Source: DATHVR01 sp035461175 (GTDB lineage Bacteria > Actinomycetota > Acidimicrobiia > Spongiisociales > ZC4RG35). From it: a DNA stretch of 42,063 nucleotides. The DNA is taken from positions 1 to 42,063 of the forward strand of contig DATHVR010000192.1 of assembly GCA_035461175.1 (NCBI GenBank). The letters are read 5' to 3'. This document shows, one piece after another, positions 15,478-25,303 of this stretch (positions are counted from its first letter, which is position 1; every line of letters starts with the position of its first letter). A model generated the notes under the pieces. That model saw only the letters and a program-made list of their open reading frames with translations, had not been told where the DNA came from and searched no databases. The position numbers were made by a program, and so were the translations under genes.

Positions 15478-17106
15478 ATGAGACCGAGATCGATTCTGAA
15501 GACCATCGCCTTGATCGCCGTGCTGGCGATGATGCTGACCGCCTGCGATGAGGGCGAGAGCGTCGACGTTACGGAGCCCAGCGAGACGACGGCACCGGCC
15601 GACACCTCCCCGCCCACCGAGCCCGATGACGGCGAGGAGTCGCCCGACACTACCGCCGAAATGGCTCCCGAGGAGGGCGGCACGCTGATCGCCGCCCAGG
15701 GCGCCGAGCCCGACCGGCTCGACCCCCACCTCACTTCGGCCTACGCCAGCTTCCAGATCCTGGAGAACGTCTACGACACGCTGGTGCAGCCCGGAGACGA
15801 CCTCACCATGGAGCCCGCCCTCGCCGACAGCTGGGACGTTTCCGATGACCAGCTCACCTGGACGTTCACGCTGCGCGAGGGAGTGACCTTCCACAACGGC
15901 CGCGAACTGGTCGCCGACGATGTCGTCTACTCCTATGAGCGGATCATGGACCCGGAGACGGCGGCCAACAACGCCTTCCGTTTCGCTTCGATCGAGTCGG
16001 TCACCGCACCGGACGATCAGACGGTGGAGATCACCCTCACCCGGCCCACTCCCAACCTGTTGGTGAACATCGGCGCCTTCAAGGGAATGGCGATCATTCC
16101 CCAGGAGATCGTCGAAGACGGCTCGATCGACTCCACCCCGGTGGGGACGGGACCGTTCAAGTTCGTGTCCTCCAGCCCCGACCAGGGCATCCTGCTGGAA
16201 CGGAACGAGGACTACTGGCAGGAAGGTCTGCCCCATTTGGACGAGATCCGATTCATCCAGATCCCGGACGCCACCGTCAAGCTGACCAACCTCCAGACCG
16301 GAGAGGTGGACTGGATCGACTCGGTCCCGCCCCAGAACCTGGCCGATCTGGAAGGCGACGACTCGGTCGTGCTCGAGCGGGTGCCCGGCGGCGACTATCA
16401 CTACTTCGCCCTCAACCAGGCCCGCGAGCCGTTCGACAATCCCGACGTGCGCCGGGCGATCTCCATGGCCATCGACCGGGAGACGATCGCCGAGGCGGCC
16501 CAGTTCGGCGCCGCCACCCCCAACCAGACCGCCATCCCCGAGGGCAACTTCTGGTACCACGACTATTCCCCGTTCACATCGGGGGACATCGAGGGCGCCC
16601 AGGAGTTGCTGGAGGCGGCCGGAGCGAGCGATCTGAGCATCGAGTTCATGGTCAGTTCGGAGTTCCCCGAGACCGTCACCCAGGCCCAGGTGATCGCCAG
16701 CCAGCTCGAGGCCCTCGGCGTCACCGTCGAGATCTCCGATGTCGACTTCGGAACCTGGCTGGACCGACAGGGTCAGGGCGACTTCGATGCCTTCATGCTG
16801 AGCTGGATCGGCAACATCGATCCCGACGACTTCTACTACGCCCAGCATCACACCGAAGGCAGTTTTAACTTCCAGGGATACTCCAATCCCGAGGTCGACC
16901 AGCTCCTGGACGATGCCAGGGTCGAGACCGACGACGCAGCCCGCAAGGCGCTGTACGACCAGGCCGTGGAGATGATCGTCGACGACGCCTCATACACCTA
17001 TCTCTACAACCCCGAGAACATAGGGGCCTGGGCTCCTCATCTCGAGGGCTACCAGGTACGCGGTGACAACGCGGTTCGCTTCGTGGAGGCGAGGTTGAAC
17101 CGGTGA
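15478..17106 (+). CDS. Peptide-type ABC transporter substrate-binding lipoprotein (SBP_bac_5)
   Basis: A 542-residue extracytoplasmic binding lipoprotein of the dipeptide/oligopeptide/nickel family. The signal peptide ends in a canonical lipobox LTAC (Cys23), followed by an acidic Thr/Pro linker to about residue 65. The body has the normal family order: DRLDPHLTS (69-77), GVTFHNGRELVADDVV (125-140), PVGTGPF (221-227), DVRRAISMAIDRE around 325, and the C-terminal lobe. GAGGAAGGA lies 7 nt before the ATG, one of the best ribosome sites in the window and consistent with the high expression binding proteins need. It heads the permease and ATPase genes of the cassette. Substrate specificity cannot be read from sequence. 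Confidence 0.95.
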   Translation: MRPRSILKTIALIAVLAMMLTACDEGESVDVTEPSETTAPADTSPPTEPDDGEESPDTTAEMAPEEGGTLIAAQGAEPDRLDPHLTSAYASFQILENVYDTLVQPGDDLTMEPALADSWDVSDDQLTWTFTLREGVTFHNGRELVADDVVYSYERIMDPETAANNAFRFASIESVTAPDDQTVEITLTRPTPNLLVNIGAFKGMAIIPQEIVEDGSIDSTPVGTGPFKFVSSSPDQGILLERNEDYWQEGLPHLDEIRFIQIPDATVKLTNLQTGEVDWIDSVPPQNLADLEGDDSVVLERVPGGDYHYFALNQAREPFDNPDVRRAISMAIDRETIAEAAQFGAATPNQTAIPEGNFWYHDYSPFTSGDIEGAQELLEAAGASDLSIEFMVSSEFPETVTQAQVIASQLEALGVTVEISDVDFGTWLDRQGQGDFDAFMLSWIGNIDPDDFYYAQHHTEGSFNFQGYSNPEVDQLLDDARVETDDAARKALYDQAVEMIVDDASYTYLYNPENIGAWAPHLEGYQVRGDNAVRFVEARLNR

Positions 17107-17116
17107 GTCCGGCCGG

Positions 17117-17149
17117 CCCGGTCACCGGAGCTCAGCTCCGGTGACCGGG
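17117..17149 (+). promoter_or_regulatory. Hairpin spanning the permease start codon
   Basis: Arms CCCGGTCACCGGAGCT (17117-17132) and its exact complement (17134-17149) with one base between them. The second arm contains the GTG start of the permease (17141), and the first arm contains the only Shine-Dalgarno-like GGAG (17127-17130). In RNA the 16-bp stem would hide both. It could damp permease translation relative to the binding protein, or protect the 3' end of the binding-protein message. Confidence 0.75.
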
Positions 17150-18085
17150 TTCATCGTCCGGCGGCTGGGACAGATGCTGCTCGCCCTGTTCGGCGTGAGC
17201 ATCATCGTCTTCGCTCTCATCCACATCGTCCCCGGAGACCCGGTCCGGATCGCGCTGGGAACCCGTTTCGACCCCGACGTCTATGCGGCGCTGGTGGAGC
17301 GAGCGGGGCTCGATCGGCCGATACTCGAGCAGTACTTCAGCTGGCTGGCAGGTGCGGTGCAGGGTGACCTGGGGGTGAGCTTCCGCTCCGGCCAACCGGT
17401 CACGGGCCTGGTCCTCGAACGTCTGCCCGCCACCCTGACCCTGGCCGGCGCCTCGCTGTTCGTGGCGGTGGCGGTGGGGATTCCGCTCGGCGTGATCTCG
17501 GCGGTCCGGTCCGGATCCAGGCTCGACTACGCCGCGTCCGCGGCCAGCCAGGTGGGAGTGTCGATCCCCGACTTCTGGGCCGGGATCATGTACATCCTCC
17601 TGTTCTCCCTCACCCTGGGTTGGCTCCCACCCTCGGGTTACGTGTCGATCTTCGAGGATCCGCTCGGGTGGCTGTCCCATCTGATCATGCCCGCCATGGC
17701 GGTGGGGCTGGTCTCTGCCTCGATCATCTTTCGCTTCGTGCGCTCGGCGGTGCTCGAGGCGCTCAACCAGGACTACACCCGGATGGCGCGGGCCAAGGGA
17801 CTGAGTCGACGGCGCGTCCTCTGGGACCACGTCCTGCCCAACGCCTGGATCCCGATCGTCACCGTCATCGGCCTCCAGCTCGGGTTCATGCTCGGCGGCG
17901 TGATCGTCGTCGAGATCGTGTTCGCCTGGCCGGGAATCGGGCGACTCGCCTTCCTGGCGGTGGGAGATCGTGACTTCACCGTGCTCCAGGGCACCGTGCT
18001 CTACATCGCCTTCGTCTTCCTGCTCATCAACCTGGTCGTGGACATCCTCTACGGCTGGCTGGACCCCAGGATCCGCTATGACTGA
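17141..18085 (+). CDS. Peptide ABC transporter permease, DppB type
   Basis: First integral-membrane subunit of the importer; 314 residues with six predicted transmembrane helices (first at about 7-30). It has the DppB/OppB hallmark N-terminus (RRLGQMLLALFGVSIIVFALIHIVPGDP in outline) and the cytoplasmic EAA loop (YTRMARAKGLSRRRVLWDHVLPNA, about 210-233) that contacts the ATPases. The GTG start at 17141 sits inside a 33-nt inverted repeat. The final codons overlap the next permease start by 8 nt (ATGACTGA). The gene order binding protein-B-C-D-F is the standard dpp/opp layout. Confidence 0.95.
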   Translation: MTGFIVRRLGQMLLALFGVSIIVFALIHIVPGDPVRIALGTRFDPDVYAALVERAGLDRPILEQYFSWLAGAVQGDLGVSFRSGQPVTGLVLERLPATLTLAGASLFVAVAVGIPLGVISAVRSGSRLDYAASAASQVGVSIPDFWAGIMYILLFSLTLGWLPPSGYVSIFEDPLGWLSHLIMPAMAVGLVSASIIFRFVRSAVLEALNQDYTRMARAKGLSRRRVLWDHVLPNAWIPIVTVIGLQLGFMLGGVIVVEIVFAWPGIGRLAFLAVGDRDFTVLQGTVLYIAFVFLLINLVVDILYGWLDPRIRYD

Positions 18086-19001
18086 CACCGCCCCCCGTCC
18101 CCGCCCCGACGCCGGCGATCCCCCCGTTGCCCACCGTTCCCGGTTGCGCACCACCGTCGAGACGGTCATGCGCAACCGCCTGGCGGTCACCGGACTGATG
18201 ATCTTGCTGGTGCTGGTGGCGGTGGCGATCCTCGCCACCCTCATCGCCCCCTATGGGATCAACGAGATCGACGTGACCAACCGGCTCAGCCCGCCCTCCG
18301 GTGACCACTGGTTCGGAACCGATGAACTGGGGCGGGATGTGTTCAGCCGGGTGATCATCGCCGCCCGGGTCTCGCTCCAGGTCGGGTTCATCGCGGTCGG
18401 AATCGCCCTCGCCCTGGGCGTACCGATCGGACTCCTCTCCGGCTACTACGGCGGTTGGGTCGATTCGATCCTGATGCGGATCATGGACATCCTGTTCTCG
18501 ATTCCCGCCATCGTGCTGGCGATCGCCATCCTGGCCGCCCTCGGGCCCGACCTGGTCAACGCCATGATCGCCATCGGCATCGTCTACACGCCGATCTTCG
18601 CCCGCATCACCCGTGGGTCGGTGCTGTCGCTGCGGGACGCGGTTTTCGTGCGCGCCGCCCGCTCGGTGGGAGCGACCGACTTGCGAATCCTCGGGACGCA
18701 CATCCTCCCCAACGTCATCGCCCCGATCATCGTCCAGACCTCGCTGAGCCTGGCGTTCGCGATCCTGGCCGAGGCGGCGCTCTCGTTCCTCGGCCTGGGC
18801 GTCCAGCCCCCCAATCCCGCCTGGGGACGGATGCTGTCCGAAGGGAGAGGCTTCTTCCAGCAGGCACCGTGGATGGCGATCTTCCCCGGCCTGGCCATCT
18901 TCGTGACCGTGTTCGCCTTCAACGCCTTCGGCGACGGTCTCCGGGATGCCCTCGATCCCCAGCAGCGCTCGATCATCGAGTCCCGGGGGGCGGCAGGATG
19001 A
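18078..19001 (+). CDS. Peptide ABC transporter permease, DppC type
   Basis: Second membrane subunit; 307 residues. A soluble N-terminal tail of about 25 residues is followed by the OppC_N helix (RNRLAVTGLMILLVLVAVAIL). The family motif HWFGTDELGRDVFSR (around 76-90) precedes five further helices, and an EAA loop is seen (RAARSVGATDLRILGTHILPN). The ATG overlaps the upstream gene by 8 nt and the stop overlaps the next start by ATGA, so all transporter genes are coupled. Confidence 0.95.
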   Translation: MTDTAPRPRPDAGDPPVAHRSRLRTTVETVMRNRLAVTGLMILLVLVAVAILATLIAPYGINEIDVTNRLSPPSGDHWFGTDELGRDVFSRVIIAARVSLQVGFIAVGIALALGVPIGLLSGYYGGWVDSILMRIMDILFSIPAIVLAIAILAALGPDLVNAMIAIGIVYTPIFARITRGSVLSLRDAVFVRAARSVGATDLRILGTHILPNVIAPIIVQTSLSLAFAILAEAALSFLGLGVQPPNPAWGRMLSEGRGFFQQAPWMAIFPGLAIFVTVFAFNAFGDGLRDALDPQQRSIIESRGAAG

Positions 19002-19984
19002 CGGACACGCCCACCCTCTCCGTGCGCGACCTCAGGGTCACGTTCGGGACCCGGGACGGACGGGCCGAAGTCGTCAACGGTGTCTCCTACGACCTCGCCC
19101 CCGGCGAGACGTTGGCGATCGTGGGGGAGTCGGGTTCGGGCAAGTCGGTGTCCTCGCTGGCACTGATGCAGTTGCTGCCCACCCCGCCCGCCCGGGTGGA
19201 AGGGGAAGCCATCTTCGAGAGCCGCAACCTCCTCACGCTCGACGATCCCGAAATCCGCAAGGTCCGTGGCAACAAGATCGCCATGATCTTCCAGGACCCT
19301 ATGACGTCGCTGAATCCGGTGCGCACCATTGGTCGCCAGCTGGTCGAGCCCATCGAGCTCCACCTGGGGCTGAAAGGTCAGGCGGCACGTGACCGTGCCG
19401 TCGAGCTCCTGGATGCGGTCGGGATCCCCTCGCCCGCTTCCCGCCTCGACGACTATCCGCATCAGTTCTCGGGTGGCATGAGGCAGCGGGTGGTGATCGC
19501 CATGGGCATCTCCTGCGAGCCGGACATCCTCATCGCCGACGAGGCCACCACCGCCCTCGATGTCACCACCCAGGCCAAGATCATCGATGAGATCAACGAT
19601 CTCCAGGCTCGACTGGGGATGTCCCTGATCTGGATAACCCACGACCTGGGCGTGGTGGCCGGGATCGCCGATCGAGTGATCGTCCTCTACTCGGGGCGGA
19701 TCATGGAAGAGGCGGGAGTCGACGAGCTGTTCGAGGAGCGCCGGCACCCCTACACCCGCGGCCTCCTCGCCAGCCTGCCGGTCCCGGGCGCAAATCGTCC
19801 GGAACGTCTCAGCGCCATCCCGGGTCTGCCGCCCGATCCGCTCACTCTGCCATCCGGCTGCCCGTTCTCGCCTCGCTGCCCCCACGCCGTCGAGCGGTGC
19901 GTGGCGGACCGGCCCGAGCTGCGTCATCCGGTGCCCGGTCACGCCGTCGCCTGTCATTTCGACCCCGAGGAGTTGTATGACTGA
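18998..19984 (+). CDS. Peptide ABC transporter ATP-binding protein, DppD type
   Basis: One of the two cytoplasmic ATPases powering import; 328 residues. Walker A GESGSGKS (43-50), Q-loop in FQDPMTSLNP (98-107), signature FSGGMRQR (157-164), Walker B ILIADE (177-182), and the switch histidine in WITHDLGVV. The C-terminal oligopeptide-transporter extension has the cysteine pattern CPFSPRCPHAVERC and a late Cys in VACHF. Such patterns bind an iron-sulfur cluster in some DppD proteins. It overlaps both neighbours (ATGA upstream, ATGACTGA downstream). Confidence 0.95.
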   Translation: MTDTPTLSVRDLRVTFGTRDGRAEVVNGVSYDLAPGETLAIVGESGSGKSVSSLALMQLLPTPPARVEGEAIFESRNLLTLDDPEIRKVRGNKIAMIFQDPMTSLNPVRTIGRQLVEPIELHLGLKGQAARDRAVELLDAVGIPSPASRLDDYPHQFSGGMRQRVVIAMGISCEPDILIADEATTALDVTTQAKIIDEINDLQARLGMSLIWITHDLGVVAGIADRVIVLYSGRIMEEAGVDELFEERRHPYTRGLLASLPVPGANRPERLSAIPGLPPDPLTLPSGCPFSPRCPHAVERCVADRPELRHPVPGHAVACHFDPEELYD

Positions 19985-20978
19985 GGCGTTGGTGCACGTC
20001 AACGGCCTGGAGGTTCACTTCCCCGTCTACGGACACGGTGTGTTCCGACGCCAGTCGGGGACCGTCAAGGCGGTCGACGGGGTCGACCTCGAGATCCGCC
20101 GGGGGGAAACATTGGGCCTGGTCGGCGAGTCCGGCTGTGGCAAGTCCACCACCGGTCTGGCCATCCTGCGGCTGATCGAGGCCACCGGAGGCTCGGTCGA
20201 CTTCGACGGGATCGACGTGGGCTCCCTCGGCAAAGGCGATCTCCGCTCGCTGCGGCGGCGGATGGCGATGATCTTCCAGGACCCCATGTCGTCGCTCGAT
20301 CCACGGATGTCGATCGCCGACATCGTGGCCGAGCCGCTGATGATCCACGACTTCGTGGACGGCCGGACCGCCCGGCGGAAGCGAGTGGGCGAGGTGCTGG
20401 AACTGGTGGGTCTGAATCCCGACCATCGCAACCGCTATCCGCACGAGTTCTCCGGCGGCCAGCGCCAGCGGGTGGGGATCGCCCGTGCCCTCGCCACCCA
20501 GCCCGACTTCATCGTGTGCGACGAACCGATCGCCGCTCTCGACGTATCGATCCAGGCCCAGGTGATGAACCTGCTGGAGGACCTGCAGTCCGAGCTGGGG
20601 CTGACCTATCTGTTCATCGCCCACGACCTCGCCGCCGTCCAGCACTTCTCCGACCGGATCGCCGTGATGTACCTGGGGAGGGTGGTGGAGACGGCCGACC
20701 GCGACGAGCTGTATGCCGCTCCCAAACATCCCTATACCCAGGCGCTGTTGTCGGCGGTGCCGGTACCCGACCCCAAGGTGGAACGGAACCGAACCCGGAT
20801 CCTCCTGGAAGGCGACGTCCCCTCCCCGCTCGATCCGCCTTCCGGCTGCAACTTCCGGACCCGCTGCCGTCACGCCTTCGAGCCCTGCCCGGTCCAAGAA
20901 CCGATCCTGGAGGGGGCCGGGGACCACCTGGTCGCATGTCATCTATACGATGCCGCCGGTGTCCGCGTCCACGACTGA
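19977..20978 (+). CDS. Peptide ABC transporter ATP-binding protein, DppF type
   Basis: Second ATPase of the importer; 333 residues. Walker A GESGCGKS (50-57), Q-loop FQDPMSSLDPRM, signature FSGGQRQRVGIARAL, Walker B IVCDEPIAALD, and switch HDLAAV. A C-terminal oligopeptide extension carries CNFRTRCRHAFEPC and VACHL. This is a complete ATPase with no substitution in catalytic motifs. It overlaps the DppD gene by 8 nt and lies 6 nt before the DUF1028 gene. Confidence 0.95.
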   Translation: MTEALVHVNGLEVHFPVYGHGVFRRQSGTVKAVDGVDLEIRRGETLGLVGESGCGKSTTGLAILRLIEATGGSVDFDGIDVGSLGKGDLRSLRRRMAMIFQDPMSSLDPRMSIADIVAEPLMIHDFVDGRTARRKRVGEVLELVGLNPDHRNRYPHEFSGGQRQRVGIARALATQPDFIVCDEPIAALDVSIQAQVMNLLEDLQSELGLTYLFIAHDLAAVQHFSDRIAVMYLGRVVETADRDELYAAPKHPYTQALLSAVPVPDPKVERNRTRILLEGDVPSPLDPPSGCNFRTRCRHAFEPCPVQEPILEGAGDHLVACHLYDAAGVRVHD

Positions 20979-20984
20979 GACCAG

Positions 20985-21884
20985 ATGACCTACTCGATCA
21001 TCGCCCACGACGCCGAGTCGGGTGCCTACGGGGTGGCGGTCCAGTCGCACTGGTTCAACGTCGGACGCACGGCCGCCTGGGTCAGGTTTCGGGTGGGGTC
21101 GGTCGTAACCCAGGCCCTGACCGATTCTTCCTACGGATGGCGGGGCCTGGAGGAGATGGCGTCCGGAAACCCGCCGCGCCGGGCCCTCGACGAGCTGCTG
21201 GCGGGCGATCCCCATGCCCAACGTCGTCAGGTGGCCCTACTCGACGCCTCCGGTCGGGTAGCGGTGCACACCGGAGATCGATGTATCCGCCACGCCGCGC
21301 ACATCGTCGGAGAGGGTTGGGCGGTGCTCGGCAACCTGCTCGCCAGCCAGGAGGTCGTCCCCGCCATGGCCCGGGTGTTCGAGGACGCTCACGGAACGCT
21401 GCCGGAGCGGATGGTGGCGGCGCTGGAGGCGGCCCAGGAACAGGGAGGCGACCTGCGCGGCACGCAGTCGGCCGCCATCCGGGTGGTACCGGGCGGGCCC
21501 GAGCTGGCCAGCGGGATCGAGGCCGGAGTCGACCTGTCGGTGCCCGATCATCCCGATCCGGTGGGCGAATTGCGGCGCCTGGTGGCGGTGGATCGCTCCT
21601 ACCGGGAGCTGAACCGGGGGCAGGCGGCGGCGGCGTCGGGGGAGGAGGCCCTGGCCCTCCACCATCTGTCGCTGGCGGGCCGGCTCCGGCACGGCGCCGA
21701 GCTCGACTTCTGGAGGAGCATCGCCCTCATGCGCCTGGGGCGCGAGAGCGAGTCCCGTGACCTGATGGCGAGTGTCCTGGCCGAGGCTCCCCGGTTCCGT
21801 GAAGTGCTGGAACGCCTGAGCGAGGTCGACCCGGTGGCCGTTCGCCTGGCCGGGCCGGACCCTCCGTCTACCGATCAGCCGTGA
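20985..21884 (+). CDS. DUF1028 Ntn-hydrolase-like protein
   Basis: A 299-residue member of the DUF1028 family, which has the N-terminal-nucleophile hydrolase fold. After loss of the initiator Met, Thr2 of MTYSIIAHD would be the nucleophile. Conserved landmarks are GVAVQSHWFNVG, VVTQALTDSSYGWRGLE, DRCIRHAAHIVGEGWAVLGNLL and GGDLRGTQSAAIRVV. About residues 205-280 form an extra helical region of TPR character, as in longer family members. It lies 6 nt after the DppF gene, and DUF1028 genes occur next to peptide transporters in other bacteria. A role cleaving an amide in the imported compound is plausible, but the substrate is unknown. Confidence 0.9.
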   Translation: MTYSIIAHDAESGAYGVAVQSHWFNVGRTAAWVRFRVGSVVTQALTDSSYGWRGLEEMASGNPPRRALDELLAGDPHAQRRQVALLDASGRVAVHTGDRCIRHAAHIVGEGWAVLGNLLASQEVVPAMARVFEDAHGTLPERMVAALEAAQEQGGDLRGTQSAAIRVVPGGPELASGIEAGVDLSVPDHPDPVGELRRLVAVDRSYRELNRGQAAAASGEEALALHHLSLAGRLRHGAELDFWRSIALMRLGRESESRDLMASVLAEAPRFREVLERLSEVDPVAVRLAGPDPPSTDQP

Positions 21885-21889
21885 CGCTC

Positions 21890-21911
21890 GGTTGAGGGTT
21901 ACGCCTCAACC
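21890..21911. terminator. Hairpin between converging DUF1028 and rpsT genes
   Basis: GGTTGAGG (21890-21897), a 6-nt loop, and CCTCAACC (21904-21911): an 8-bp perfect stem in the 34-bp gap between converging genes. No strong T-run follows on either strand, so it is a probable but not classical bidirectional terminator. Confidence 0.55.
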
Positions 21912-21918
21912 AGAATGG

Positions 21919-22164
21919 TCAGATGCGGGCGGCGAGGCGTGACTTCTGGCGGGCGGCGGTTTTCGCCTTGACCACGCCCTTGGAGACCGCCTTGTCGAGC
22001 TTCTTCTGAGCGGTGCGGAACAGCTCGTCGGTGGGCTCGCCGGCGGCGGCGGCCGTCTCGACCTTCTTGATGGCGGTGCGCAGATCGCTGCGAACCGCCT
22101 TGTTGCGGAGCCGCCGAACGTCGTTCTGGCGGTTTCGCTTTATCTGTGACTTGATGTTGGCCAT
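21919..22164 (-). CDS. rpsT: Ribosomal protein S20
   Basis: Binds 16S rRNA in the small subunit. The 81-residue, lysine/arginine-rich, all-helical protein has the family start MANIKSQIKRNRQNDVRR and the end KTAARQKSRLAARI. It is transcribed alone on the minus strand, divergent from lepA and convergent with the transporter cassette. rpsT next to lepA is common in actinobacteria, which supports the call. AAGAG-like purines lie just before the ATG on the minus strand. Confidence 0.97.
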   Translation of the reverse strand: MANIKSQIKRNRQNDVRRLRNKAVRSDLRTAIKKVETAAAAGEPTDELFRTAQKKLDKAVSKGVVKAKTAARQKSRLAARI

Positions 22165-22289
22165 CGAAAGAGATCCTCGTGTCTACCTAGAAACCGAACC
22201 GGCGCGACCGATGGGCGGGAACCGGTGGAGAACCCTAAAGATAGCATCGACCGGCGGTCCGGTACAATGTCGATCTCCCTCCCCACCCC
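22165..22289. promoter_or_regulatory. Divergent rpsT/lepA promoter region
   Basis: A 125-bp gap with both promoters. For lepA, TACAAT at 22263-22268 is a good -10, 21 nt before the ATG. For rpsT on the minus strand, TTGTAC (complement of 22262-22267) and TATCTT (complement of 22238-22243) are 18 nt apart, a plausible -35/-10 pair. The lepA -10 and the rpsT -35 occupy almost the same bases, so the two promoters may compete. No -35 for lepA is clear. Confidence 0.45.
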
Positions 22290-24104
<1,815 letters not shown>

Positions 24105-24126
24105 CGAGTCGCCCGCCTCGCCCTCG

Positions 24127-25266
24127 GTGGCCGATCGGGTGGCGGGCCTGGCCACCGCCTACGTCCACGTCCCGTTCTGCGCCCGGATCTGTCCCTACTG
24201 CGACTTCGCCGTGGTCGAGGGCCGCGACGACCTCGCCGATCGCTACCTGGCCGCCCTCACGGCCGAAATCGACCGGGCGGAGCCGTGGCGACCCCTCGAC
24301 GCCGTGTTCGTGGGCGGGGGGACGCCGAGCCGCTTCGGGTCCGCCCGCCTGGTGCGGGTGCTGGATGCGCTGGACGGGCGCTACGGCCGGGTGGACGAGG
24401 CCGAGGTGACCCTGGAGGCCAACCCCGAGGACTGGACCCCCGATCTGGCTGCCGCCTTGGCCGGCGCCGGCTACAACCGGGTCTCCTTCGGCGCCCAGTC
24501 TTTCGACGCCTCGGTCCTGTCCTCCCTGGGAAGGCGGCACACCTCCGAGCGGATCGAGGCGGCGGTGGCGACGGCCCGCCGCGAGGGCTTCGCCTCGATC
24601 AGCCTGGACCTGATCTTTGGCACCCCCGGCGAGACCCTGGCGACGTGGCGGCAGAGTGTCGAGCGGGCGGTCGGTCTCGACCCCGACCACGTCTCGTGTT
24701 ACGCCCTCACCGTCGAGCGAGGCACCCCGCTGGGCCGGTCGGTGGCCGCCGGCGCTCCCGCTCCCGACCCCGACCATCAGGCCGACGAGTACGAACTCGC
24801 CGACCGTCTCCTCACCGAGGCCGGGTTGGTCCGCTACGAGGTGTCGAACTGGGCCCGCCCGGGCCATGCCTGCCTCTACAACCTGGCCGTGTGGGCCCAG
24901 GGAGAGTACGAAGCGTTCGGCAACGGCGCCCATGGGTTCCGCCACGGCCACCGGTTTCGCAACGTCCGCCGCCTCGACGCCTACCTGGACCGGATCGAAG
25001 GACACGACTCGCCCCGGGCCGGTGCGGACCCGCTCCGGGGGTGGGAGCGGGAGATCGACCGTCTCTTCGTGGGGCTGCGCCGGGTGGCCGGGGTTCCGCC
25101 CGGGCCGGGTACCGAGGCCCTGTTGGGGTCGGAGGCGGGTCGCCGATTGCTGGACCTGGGCCTGATCGAGGTCGCCGCGGGCCGGGTGCGGGTGGTAGAT
25201 CCGCTCCTGACCGACGAGGTGGAGCGGGCGGTGCTGGATCTGGCGCCGCCCGATCCGGGCGTCTGA
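24127..25266 (+). CDS. hemW: HemW-like radical SAM protein
   Basis: Radical SAM enzyme of the HemN/HemW group. HemW members act as heme chaperones rather than coproporphyrinogen oxidases. The 379 residues begin with the 4Fe-4S motif CARICPYC (Cys18, 22, 25). FVGGGTPSRF (SAM-binding GGTP), NPEDWTPD, VSFGAQSFDASVL and YEVSNWARPGHAC follow. The first Cys lies only 17 residues from the start, as in HemW. The GTG at 24127 is chosen because the sequence before it is unlike the family and overlaps the lepA end in another frame. A TTG at 24079 is the upstream alternative. No ribosome site is obvious. Confidence 0.9.
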   Translation: MADRVAGLATAYVHVPFCARICPYCDFAVVEGRDDLADRYLAALTAEIDRAEPWRPLDAVFVGGGTPSRFGSARLVRVLDALDGRYGRVDEAEVTLEANPEDWTPDLAAALAGAGYNRVSFGAQSFDASVLSSLGRRHTSERIEAAVATARREGFASISLDLIFGTPGETLATWRQSVERAVGLDPDHVSCYALTVERGTPLGRSVAAGAPAPDPDHQADEYELADRLLTEAGLVRYEVSNWARPGHACLYNLAVWAQGEYEAFGNGAHGFRHGHRFRNVRRLDAYLDRIEGHDSPRAGADPLRGWEREIDRLFVGLRRVAGVPPGPGTEALLGSEAGRRLLDLGLIEVAAGRVRVVDPLLTDEVERAVLDLAPPDPGV

Positions 25267-25291
25267 GAACGGTCGGAGACGCCGGGGGCAC

Positions 25292-25297
25292 TACCCT
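25292..25297 (+). promoter_or_regulatory. Candidate hrcA -10 element
   Basis: TACCCT, 6 nt before the hrcA ATG, with no Shine-Dalgarno sequence between. This fits a leaderless hrcA transcript. No CIRCE-like inverted repeat was found in 25267-25303. Confidence 0.35.
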
Positions 25298-25303
25298 GCG
25301 ACC

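Noticed and set aside
15373..16851. 492-codon minus-strand open frame inside the second binding protein
   Set aside because: Antisense to a clear lipoprotein gene; no signal, domain or start site.
18584..20002. 472-codon minus-strand open frame over the permease and ATPase genes
   Set aside because: Antisense shadow of strongly conserved transporter genes.
25267..25303. CIRCE operator upstream of hrcA
   Set aside because: No TTAGCACTC-N9-GAGTGCTAA-like repeat in the gap; only an isolated GCACT is present.
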